Source of the DNA: UBA7803 sp041686955
GTDB lineage: Bacteria; Pseudomonadota; Gammaproteobacteria; Pseudomonadales; Azotimanducaceae
Direction: 5' to 3'
Assembly (NCBI GenBank): GCA_041686955.1
Contig: JAWLCV010000039.1
Span: forward strand, 1-39,051
Length of the DNA: 39,051 nt
Position numbers and translations under genes: made by a program. Positions 23,707 to 30,795 of the stretch are shown one piece after another. A model generated the notes under the pieces. The model was not told the DNA's origin and made no database searches. It saw nothing but the letters and a program-made list of their open reading frames with translations. The stretch's first letter is position 1, and each line of letters begins with the position of its first letter.

Positions 23707-24842
23707 GCCGGGTTCCTCAGCACGTCGCGCAAGGCGTTCAGGGATCCGGAGATGTCGGGCAGCGGCCGTTCCAGATCCACCCGCAGCAGCTCGTCGATCT
23801 CGTCGGTCATGCGCTCTACCCGGCGCTCGTCCTGATCCAGGTAGGTGCGCACCCACTCCGCGGCGGTGGCCAGGCTTTCCTCGTAGATGAGCTGCTCCCG
23901 GCGCACCGCGGCGAGCTGGGCGCGCTCCAGCATGAGGCGCAGGTTCAGCTCCAGGTACACCGCCTCCTCCGGCGCGAGCAGCGGTCGCACCGCGCCTTCG
24001 AAGCGGCGCACCCGGAAGAACCCGGACAGCCGTTCCTCGAGCACGGACCAGAAGTCGTCGGCGGCGGGCGCCGGCGTCTCCTCCGCCACCGCCAGGTAGT
24101 CCGGCAGCCGCAGCGGCAGCCGATCGAGATCCCGCTTCAGCGCCTCGAGACGCAGGAACAGCCCCTGCACGTCGACGCCCTCCACGGTCTCCAGGGCGGC
24201 GATCTCGTCCGCGAGGCTCGCCCGCACGTCGTGGAGGGCGAAGTCGTCCAACTGAGCCAGGATGGTGTCCGCGGCCTCGAGAAGCCGCAGCGCGCCGGAC
24301 ACGTCCCGTTCCATGAGCAGGCGGTGGTTGGCGATCCGCAGCAGGTACTGGACCTCGGCCCGCTGCCATTCGCCGGTGGAAGGCGGCGCCTGGCGCGCCA
24401 CCCGGGCCAGCGATTCCCGCAGCGCCGTCTCCGTAGCGTTCAGGGCCGCCTGCTGGCGCTGGCGGAATGCTTCCAGCTCTTCGCGCTGCCGCTGCTCCAG
24501 CCGTTCCAGGCGGTCGAGCTGGCCGTCCACGGCCCGTACCGCCTGCTCCACCGCCGCCACCCGCTCGTCCACCGCGCGAAGCGTGCCGCGGTGGACGAGC
24601 TCGTAGTAGAGCCAGCCGGCGCCGCCGGCGGCCCCCAAAGCCAGCAGCAACGCCAGGGAGGCCAGCAGCCGGCCGCCTCGGGCCCGCGAAGCCGGGGCTC
24701 GACGTGAAGACTCACTCACGTCCGCGGCGGCCGGGCCGGCGGCCTTTCCCGCCGCGTCCCGGCGAGCGCCGTCGTCATCGGCCGGGCTCTGGCCAGCCGG
24801 GTCCTCGCCGGCAGGGGGCTGGTGGTCGGAATCCTTGGTCAT
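23703..24842 (-). CDS. hemX: HemX, uroporphyrinogen-III C-methyltransferase-like membrane protein
   Basis: 379 residues. An Asp/Ala/Pro-rich cytosolic N-terminus (1-55) precedes one transmembrane helix (~57-78), then a long coiled-coil segment (~85-140) and the conserved WQRAEVQYLLRIANHRLLMERDVSGAL motif of HemX. Although named for uroporphyrin methylation in old annotations, no methyltransferase fold is seen; HemX is thought to assist the heme pathway at the membrane. The ATG at 24842 overlaps the hemD stop (ATGA), and similarity begins there. An upstream in-frame extension encodes shadow sequence of hemD. Confidence 0.92.
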   Translation of the reverse strand: MTKDSDHQPPAGEDPAGQSPADDDGARRDAAGKAAGPAAADVSESSRRAPASRARGGRLLASLALLLALGAAGGAGWLYYELVHRGTLRAVDERVAAVEQAVRAVDGQLDRLERLEQRQREELEAFRQRQQAALNATETALRESLARVARQAPPSTGEWQRAEVQYLLRIANHRLLMERDVSGALRLLEAADTILAQLDDFALHDVRASLADEIAALETVEGVDVQGLFLRLEALKRDLDRLPLRLPDYLAVAEETPAPAADDFWSVLEERLSGFFRVRRFEGAVRPLLAPEEAVYLELNLRLMLERAQLAAVRREQLIYEESLATAAEWVRTYLDQDERRVERMTDEIDELLRVDLERPLPDISGSLNALRDVLRNPA

Positions 24843-25540
24843 GACGTTCCCGTCTGCAGTTGCTCGAGCCCGCGGAGCCAGGCGTCGCTGTCCGCTCCGC
24901 CGCAATCATGGAGGTTGGTGAGTCCCAGTGCCACTCCGAGGCGGGCCACCCGCGCCGAAGGAACCAGCACGGCCACGTCGCGCCGGCCGCCGGCGCCGAG
25001 CCACGCCGGCGCGAGCTGGCGCAGACCATCGCCGCTCGCCGCGATCACCGCGTCGCAGTCGAGAACCGCCGGGTTCAGCGGCGTCACGGGCACCCGCCGG
25101 TAGCAGTCGAAGCGGACCACCTCGGCACCGCGCCGCGAGAGCTCCGGCGCCAGCAGGCCCCGCCCCCCCTCGCCGGTCACCAGCAGTATGCGTTGCCCGG
25201 CCGGGCGCTCGAGCTCGGGCAGCGCCAGCAATCCTTCCGAGGTGGCGTCCTCCGGCGCCACCGCCGCGATCCCTTCGGCCCGGAGCAGCGCGGCGGTGCG
25301 CGCGCCTACCGCGAGCACCCGCAACCGGGGCAACGGCAGCGCCTCGGCGAGACGCGGCAAACCCACGCGAACGGCGTGCTCGGAGACGAAGATCACGTAC
25401 TGGAAAGGTCCCGCCGGCAGCGGCGCATCCAGCGGCTCCACCGCGAGCACCGGAGCCACCACGGGGTCGTGGCCGGCGGCGCGCAAATCCGCCGCCTGAC
25501 GATCGGCGCCGGGCTGGGACCGGCTCACCCAGACCTTCAC
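24839..25540 (-). CDS. hemD: Uroporphyrinogen-III synthase
   Basis: 233 residues, near the ~246 of E. coli. It closes hydroxymethylbilane with ring-D inversion to uroporphyrinogen III. The family is divergent, but the N-terminal VWVSRSQPGA, the central VFVSEHAVRVGL-like segment, ILLVTGEGGRGLLAPELSRRGAEV (~118-141) and the later VIAASGDGLRQLA are recognisable. Its position directly between hemC (2-bp gap) and hemX (ATGA overlap) makes the assignment secure. Confidence 0.93.
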   Translation of the reverse strand: MKVWVSRSQPGADRQAADLRAAGHDPVVAPVLAVEPLDAPLPAGPFQYVIFVSEHAVRVGLPRLAEALPLPRLRVLAVGARTAALLRAEGIAAVAPEDATSEGLLALPELERPAGQRILLVTGEGGRGLLAPELSRRGAEVVRFDCYRRVPVTPLNPAVLDCDAVIAASGDGLRQLAPAWLGAGGRRDVAVLVPSARVARLGVALGLTNLHDCGGADSDAWLRGLEQLQTGTS

Positions 25541-25542
25541 GG

Positions 25543-26460
25543 TCAGGGCAGATCCAGGGCGCCGAGGATCTCCATGGCGCCCTGGGCCTTCAGGCTTTCC
25601 ACGACGCGGGCGCCCACCTCGGCGGGCTCGTCACCTTCCGCCGCGGCCCGCAACACCCGCCGGCCGTCCACGCTGGCCAGCACGGCGCTCAGCCGGATGC
25701 GTCCGTCCTGCAGGTAGGCGTACGCCCCCAGCGGCGCGGAGCAGTCGGCGCCGAGCCCGGCGCTCACCGCCCGCTCGGCCCGCACACAGCGGCTCACCGC
25801 CTCGTCGTTCAGCACCGACACCAACGCCCTCACCCGCTCGTCGCCGGCCAGGCACTCGATGCCCAGCGCGCCCTGGCCCGCCGCGGGCACCGAGTCGGAG
25901 ACGCTGAGATGCTCCGTGATCCGGAATTCCAGCTTCAGGCGCGCGAGACCAGCGCTCGCCAGCACCAGCGCGTCGTACTCGCCGGCCTCCAGCTTGCCGA
26001 GCCGGGTACCCACGTTGCCGCGAATCGGCGCGACCTGGAGGTCGGGCCGGCGCGCGCGGAGCTGCGCCTGGCGGCGCAAGCTGGCTGAGCCCACCCGCGC
26101 GCCGGCGGGCAGCTCCGCCAGGGGCTTGCCGCTGCGGCTCACCAGCGCGTCGCGGACGTCGTCGCGAAAGGCGATCACCGGCAGGTCGAACTCCTCCGGC
26201 AGGTGGGCGGGCACGTCCTTCATGGAGTGCACGGCCAGATGGGCGTTGCCCGCCAGCAGGGCCTGCTCCAGCTCCTTGATGAACAGTCCCTTGCCGCCTA
26301 CTTCGGAGAGGGGCGACGCGAGCCAGCGGTCGCCCTGGGTGCGCATGCCGAGCAGGCTCACCTCGAGGCCGGGATGAGCCGCCTCGAGGGCGGCCTTGAC
26401 GAACTCCGCCTGCCACAACGCCAGCGGGCTCTCCCGGGTCGCAATCACCAATCGTTCCAT
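25543..26460 (-). CDS. hemC: Porphobilinogen deaminase (hydroxymethylbilane synthase)
   Basis: 305 residues. It polymerises four porphobilinogens into hydroxymethylbilane. The start MERLVIATRESPLALWQAEFVK, the GKGLFIKELEQALL segment (~55-68), AVHSMKDVP (~77-85) and the dipyrromethane-cofactor cysteine C240 in ADCSAPLGAY are all present. The ATG at 26460 has GAGG about four bases upstream; in-frame sequence before it is shadow of algR's end. It lies 14 bp after algR, the same arrangement as in Pseudomonas, which suggests co-transcription of heme genes with a two-component system. Confidence 0.97.
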   Translation of the reverse strand: MERLVIATRESPLALWQAEFVKAALEAAHPGLEVSLLGMRTQGDRWLASPLSEVGGKGLFIKELEQALLAGNAHLAVHSMKDVPAHLPEEFDLPVIAFRDDVRDALVSRSGKPLAELPAGARVGSASLRRQAQLRARRPDLQVAPIRGNVGTRLGKLEAGEYDALVLASAGLARLKLEFRITEHLSVSDSVPAAGQGALGIECLAGDERVRALVSVLNDEAVSRCVRAERAVSAGLGADCSAPLGAYAYLQDGRIRLSAVLASVDGRRVLRAAAEGDEPAEVGARVVESLKAQGAMEILGALDLP

Positions 26461-26474
26461 TCCACCTCGCTTGC

Positions 26475-27203
26475 TCACAACCTTTTCACCAGCCTGCGCA
26501 CGGCCGACAGGTGCCGACGACTCACGTCCAGGGGTTGCTCCACACCCCGGAGACGAATGCACGACTGACCCACCCCGAGGCGCTCCAGGCCCTCGATGTG
26601 GGCGGCCGCCACCAGGGCATTGCGGTGAATGCGCACGAACAGGTCGGCGAACTCCCGCTCCAGTTCCTTCAACGGCTCGTCGATGATCACCTCGCCGTCG
26701 CCGAAGCGCACGGTGACGTATTTCTGATCCGCCTGAAAGTAACGCACGTCCTCCACCGGGATGAGCTCGATGCCGCGGTGGGTGCGGGCCGAGATGTGGG
26801 TACGGCGGCTGGGCTCCAGGCCGTTGAGCGCGGCGAGCTGGGCCTTGTTCACCCGCTGCGCCTGCTCGAGGACGCGCTGCACGCTGTCCCGGCGCACCGG
26901 CTTCAGCAGGTAGCCCACCGCCTGCAGATCGAACGCCTGCACCGCGTGCTCCTCGTAGGCCGTGCAGAAGATCACCGCCGGCGGCTCGGCGAGCTCGCTC
27001 AGATGGCGGGCCGTCTCCAGGCCGTCCATTCCCGGCATGCGGATGTCCAGCAGCACCACGTCGGCGTCGTGCTCCTGCGCCTGGGCGAGCGCCGTCATGC
27101 CGTTGTCGGCCTCGCCCACCACCCGGTAACCGTCCAGGGCCGAGACCATCCGCGCCAGGCGGTCGCGGGCGAGCCGCTCGTCGTCGACTATCAGAACTTT
27201 CAT
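26475..27203 (-). CDS. algR: LytTR-type response regulator AlgR
   Basis: 242 residues. The receiver domain (1-120) has the acidic pair DDE (7-9), the phosphoacceptor D53 in LLDIRMPGMDGLET, and the conserved Lys in YLLKPV. The C-terminal LytTR DNA-binding domain (~140-240) contains FQADQKYVTVRFGDG and the RIHRNALVA motif. In Pseudomonas AlgR controls alginate, twitching, cyanide and virulence genes. It is 19 bp downstream of algZ and 14 bp upstream of hemC. The ATG at 27203 begins the receiver exactly. Confidence 0.94.
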   Translation of the reverse strand: MKVLIVDDERLARDRLARMVSALDGYRVVGEADNGMTALAQAQEHDADVVLLDIRMPGMDGLETARHLSELAEPPAVIFCTAYEEHAVQAFDLQAVGYLLKPVRRDSVQRVLEQAQRVNKAQLAALNGLEPSRRTHISARTHRGIELIPVEDVRYFQADQKYVTVRFGDGEVIIDEPLKELEREFADLFVRIHRNALVAAAHIEGLERLGVGQSCIRLRGVEQPLDVSRRHLSAVRRLVKRL

Positions 27204-27222
27204 GTGGCGATCCAGCGGCCGA

Positions 27223-28317
27223 TCATAGCACGCGGCCCGCCGGCCCCGCCCCGCCGCCGTTGGCCGCCGCGTCCCCCACCGGGAACCGCAGCAGCGCGGC
27301 GTAGCGGCCGCCGCGAACCTCGCTGTGGAGCTCCGCGCGGCTGCCGTAGAGCACTGCCAGCCGGGTGCGGATGTTCTCCAGCGCCATGCGGTTGCCCTGA
27401 CTCTGAACCGCCGCATCCGGCACGGGATTGCTGATCTCCACGTTCGCCCGGCCGTCCTGGAACCAGACCCGGACGCCGATGGTGCCGCCCTCGGGCAAGG
27501 GCTGGATGCCGTGGTAGATGGCGTTCTCCACCAACGGCTGCAGGGTCAACAGGGGAATGCGCACCCCGCCGGGCACCGGCTCCACCTGCCAGTCCAGGTG
27601 CAGCCGCTCGCCCAGGCGCAGGGCTTCGATGCGCACGTAGCGTTCGCACAGCGCCAGCTCGTCCTCGAGCGGCACCTGATTGCCCGCCTCGTTGAGGCTC
27701 GCGCGGAACAGCTCCGAAAGATCCTCCACCACCGACTCCGCGGTCGCCGGATCCGTCTCGATGAGGCTCGCGATGATGTTCATGCTGTTGAACAGGAAGT
27801 GGGGCCGGATGCGCGACTGCAGGGCCTGGATCCGGGCGCGCAGCTCCGCCTGCTCCTGCAGACGAAGCTGCTGCTGCACGTAGAAGTAGCGCAGCGCCAG
27901 AGCGGCGATCACGCTGGCGATGACGAGCTGGCGGATGATGGGCATCCATTCCACCGGCGCGCCGAATACCGTCCCGGCGATCACCCGATCGGCGATAAGC
28001 CCCACGGCGAAGGTCACCAGCAGTGCCAGCGCGAAGGCCGCCAGCGCGCCGGGCACCAGCCGGAGCCGCAGCAAGAGCGGCCGGCACAGGCACAACGCGG
28101 CCGCGCTCAACAGCGCCACCCACTGGACGAACAGCGAGAGCAGGGCCAGGCGCATCCACGACACCTCGCCGGCGAACAGCAGCACCACCACCAGAAGCTC
28201 GCCGAACAGCACGAGAAGGGAGATGGCCGGGGCCGTGCAGAGGTTGGGAACGGCGAAATGGTCACCGGATGCCGCAGGAGCGCCTGAAGGCTCCTGCTGG
28301 CTGATATAATTCGCCAT
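27223..28317 (-). CDS. algZ: AlgZ/FimS sensor histidine kinase
   Basis: 364 residues. Four hydrophobic segments between ~29 and ~143 form the membrane part, followed by the LytS/YehU-like kinase domain: the phospho-acceptor region RIRPHFLFNSMNIIASL (H173), ERYVRIEALRLGERL, and the ATP-lid segment VENAIYHGIQPL with G-rich IGV. It pairs with AlgR downstream. The ATG at 28317 is immediately preceded by GAAGG, spaced unusually close. The C-terminal ~20 residues are Gly/Ala-rich and are probably disordered. It diverges from argH as in Pseudomonas. The signal sensed is unknown. Confidence 0.93.
   Translation of the reverse strand: MANYISQQEPSGAPAASGDHFAVPNLCTAPAISLLVLFGELLVVVLLFAGEVSWMRLALLSLFVQWVALLSAAALCLCRPLLLRLRLVPGALAAFALALLVTFAVGLIADRVIAGTVFGAPVEWMPIIRQLVIASVIAALALRYFYVQQQLRLQEQAELRARIQALQSRIRPHFLFNSMNIIASLIETDPATAESVVEDLSELFRASLNEAGNQVPLEDELALCERYVRIEALRLGERLHLDWQVEPVPGGVRIPLLTLQPLVENAIYHGIQPLPEGGTIGVRVWFQDGRANVEISNPVPDAAVQSQGNRMALENIRTRLAVLYGSRAELHSEVRGGRYAALLRFPVGDAAANGGGAGPAGRVL
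28274..28297. repeat. 8-bp inverted repeat inside algZ start, upstream of argH
   Basis: GCAGGAGC and GCTCCTGC are perfect complements separated by 8 bp. The repeat lies within codons ~7-15 of algZ and ends eight bases before the argH -10, so it might be an operator for argH or a hairpin at the start of algZ mRNA. Arms of this length may also be chance. Confidence 0.4.
28302..28310 (+). promoter_or_regulatory. Extended -10 promoter for argH
   Basis: TGATATAAT contains a perfect TATAAT with TGn immediately upstream (28302-28304). No good -35 is present at 16-18 bp, which fits an extended -10 promoter. Transcription would begin near 28317 and give a leader of about 36 nt. It overlaps the algZ 5' coding end on the other strand. 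Confidence 0.6.
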
Positions 28318-28352
28318 CCTTCAATGTCCCAACACAGCCAGTCGCATCGATC

Positions 28353-29735
28353 ATGAGCCAAGACGCCAAACTCTGGGGCGGCCGCTTCAGCGAAGCCACC
28401 GACGCCTTCGTCGAGTCGTTCACCGCATCCGTCGCCTTCGATCAGCGGCTGTATCACCACGACATCGAAGGCTCCATCGCCCACGCCACCATGCTGGCCG
28501 CGGTGGGCGTGCTCTCGGACGACGAGCGCGACCGCATCGTATCGGGATTGCGGGAGATTCACAAAGAGATCGACGAAGGCCGGTTCGAGTGGCGCGTGGA
28601 TCGTGAAGACGTGCACATGAACATCGAGAGCCGGCTCATCGCGCTGATCGGCGAGACGGGAAAGAAGCTTCACACCGGCCGTTCCCGCAACGACCAGGTG
28701 GCGACCGACGTCCGCCTGTACCTGCGCGACGCCATCGACGACCTGGTGGCGCTGGAAACCGAGCTGCTGGCGGCGCTGCTGGATCTCGCGGAGCGCCACG
28801 CCGACACCGTGATGCCCGGGTTCACCCATCTGCAGCCGGCCCAGCCCATCACCTTCGGCCATCACCTGCTGGCGTGGTTCGAGATGCTGCACCGCGACCG
28901 CGAGCGGCTGCGGGACTGCCGGCGCCGGGTCAACGTGCTGCCCCTCGGCGCCGCCGCCCTGGCCGGCACCACGTTCCCCATCGACCGCGAGGCGGTGGCC
29001 CGGGCCCTCGGCTTCGACGGTGTCGCCGAGAATTCCCTGGATGCGGTGAGCGACCGGGATTTCGCCATCGAGTTCTGCGCGGCGGCAAGCCTCACCCTGG
29101 TGCACCTGTCCCGCTGGTGCGAGGAGCTGGTGCTGTGGTCGTCGCAGCAGTTCGCCTTCATCGATCTGCCGGACCGCTTCTGCACCGGCTCGAGCATCAT
29201 GCCGCAGAAGAAGAATCCGGACGTGCCGGAGCTGGTGCGCGGCAAGACCGGCCGGGTGGTGGGGGATCTCGTGGCGCTCATCACCCTGATGAAGAGCCAG
29301 CCGCTGGCGTACAACAAGGACAACCAGGAAGACAAGGAGCCCCTGTTCGACGCCGTGGACACCCTGCACGGCTGTCTCACGGCCATGGCCGGTCTCATTC
29401 CCGCCATCGAGGCCCGGGAGGCCAACATGGCCGCCTCCGCCCGGCTCGGCTTCACCACCGCCACCGATCTGGCGGATTACCTGGTTCGGCGCGACATCCC
29501 ATTCCGCGATGCCCACGAAATCGTGGGCCGCACCGTGGCCTTCGCCCTGAACGAGAACAGAAACCTGGAGGACCTCACCCTGGAGGAGCTCAGGCGCTTC
29601 GCCGGCGGGGCGGTGGACGAGAGCGTATTCGAGGTCCTGACCCTGGAAGGCTCCGTGGCGGCCCGGGATCACGTCGGCGGCACGGCGCCGGCCCAGGTAC
29701 GCGCCGCCGTCGCCCGCGCCCGGCAGCGCCTGTGA
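28353..29735 (+). CDS. argH: Argininosuccinate lyase
   Basis: 460 residues, matching E. coli (457). It splits argininosuccinate to arginine and fumarate, the last step of arginine synthesis. Family marks are KLWGGRF at the N-terminus, HTGRSRNDQVATD (~108-120), the QPAQPITFGHHL stretch (~155-166) and the fumarase-superfamily signature GSSIMPQKKNPD (~279-290). The ATG at 28353 lacks a strong Shine-Dalgarno site. It diverges from algZ and ends 3 bp from the convergent nitronate monooxygenase-like gene. Confidence 0.97.
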   Translation: MSQDAKLWGGRFSEATDAFVESFTASVAFDQRLYHHDIEGSIAHATMLAAVGVLSDDERDRIVSGLREIHKEIDEGRFEWRVDREDVHMNIESRLIALIGETGKKLHTGRSRNDQVATDVRLYLRDAIDDLVALETELLAALLDLAERHADTVMPGFTHLQPAQPITFGHHLLAWFEMLHRDRERLRDCRRRVNVLPLGAAALAGTTFPIDREAVARALGFDGVAENSLDAVSDRDFAIEFCAAASLTLVHLSRWCEELVLWSSQQFAFIDLPDRFCTGSSIMPQKKNPDVPELVRGKTGRVVGDLVALITLMKSQPLAYNKDNQEDKEPLFDAVDTLHGCLTAMAGLIPAIEAREANMAASARLGFTTATDLADYLVRRDIPFRDAHEIVGRTVAFALNENRNLEDLTLEELRRFAGGAVDESVFEVLTLEGSVAARDHVGGTAPAQVRAAVARARQRL

Positions 29736-29738
29736 TGG

Positions 29739-30704
29739 TCAGTACAGTGCCTCGGCGATCTCCGCCAGCAGCCGGCCGGCTTCCGGCAGATCCCTGATCC
29801 GCGCCACGCCCGTGCCCGCGTACAGGGCGGCCGCCTCCAGGTCGCCGCTGGCCCCCCGGGTGGGCAACATCATGCAATAGCGGGGATAAGCCGCTCCGTC
29901 GAAGTCGTGAAGCACCACGTCTCCCTCACCCGGGCGTGCTCCGGACCGGGGCCGGCCGGCGGCGTCCCAGGCCCGGAACGTGGAGTTGCGCAGGGTCCGG
30001 TGAGGCGCGTCCTCCCATAAGCCGTCGAAGCAGGTGGAAAGCACGGTGGCGTCGTCGCCGGCCTCCAGGAGTGCCTGCTTGTAGGCGTCGTGGGCATCGG
30101 ACTCCACCGTCGCCGCCAGCCGCGTTCCAAGCACTGCGGCGGCCGCGCCCTGTTCCAGCACCCGAGCCACGTCGCCGGCGTCGGTGAGCCCGCCGGCGGC
30201 GGCCACCGGCACCGGGCCGGCCAGCTCCCGCACCCGGGGCAGGAGCTCCGCCAACGGTGTGGTGCCCCGCACGTGGCCGCCCGCCTCCACCCCCTGGGCG
30301 ATGAGCGCGCAGGCGCCGGCGTCCAGGGCCCGTCGAGTGGAATCCGCGTCCCACACTGTGGCGATCATCCGCGCCCCGGCAGCCCGGATGGGTTCCATGC
30401 AGGGCCCCGGGTCGCCCCAGAAGAGGTGGATGGTGGTGATCCCGGCGTCGAGCGCCGTGCGGATGTGATCGACCTGTACCAGATCGGCGCGCAGGTTCAC
30501 CGCCAGCGGTTGGTGAGTGAGGCGGCGAGTGGCGTCTATCAACTCCCGGGCCCCGACAGGGGGCAGAAACCACACGGGCAGGATGGCCAAGGCGCCGGCG
30601 TCCGCCGCCGCGGCCACCAGCCGGGGGCCGGCGACGCCGCCCATGGGGGCCTGAACGATGGGAACGCGGAGATCGAACAGCTGGGTGAGCGCGGTGTCGG
30701 ACAT
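29739..30704 (-). CDS. Nitronate monooxygenase / 2-nitropropane dioxygenase family
   Basis: 321 residues, an FMN TIM-barrel. The start (LRVPIVQAPMGGVAGPRLVAAAADAGAL) and the FMN phosphate segments QGVEAGGHVRG (~140-150), VPVAAAGGLTD and GAAAAVLGTRL are characteristic of the NPD family. Such enzymes oxidise nitronates or act as flavin oxidoreductases; many members, including enoyl-reductase FabK relatives, have other substrates, so the specificity is open. AGGGAGA lies 7-8 bases before the ATG. It is divergent from cyaA with a 91-bp gap and convergent to argH. Confidence 0.88.
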   Translation of the reverse strand: MSDTALTQLFDLRVPIVQAPMGGVAGPRLVAAAADAGALAILPVWFLPPVGARELIDATRRLTHQPLAVNLRADLVQVDHIRTALDAGITTIHLFWGDPGPCMEPIRAAGARMIATVWDADSTRRALDAGACALIAQGVEAGGHVRGTTPLAELLPRVRELAGPVPVAAAGGLTDAGDVARVLEQGAAAAVLGTRLAATVESDAHDAYKQALLEAGDDATVLSTCFDGLWEDAPHRTLRNSTFRAWDAAGRPRSGARPGEGDVVLHDFDGAAYPRYCMMLPTRGASGDLEAAALYAGTGVARIRDLPEAGRLLAEIAEALY

Positions 30705-30795
30705 GACCGTTCTCCCTGCAGGCGACGCCCGCCATCATACCCCCGATTGGCGGCGTCGGCCGGGCGGTTCGGCGGATCCTGCCTACACTGCATGC

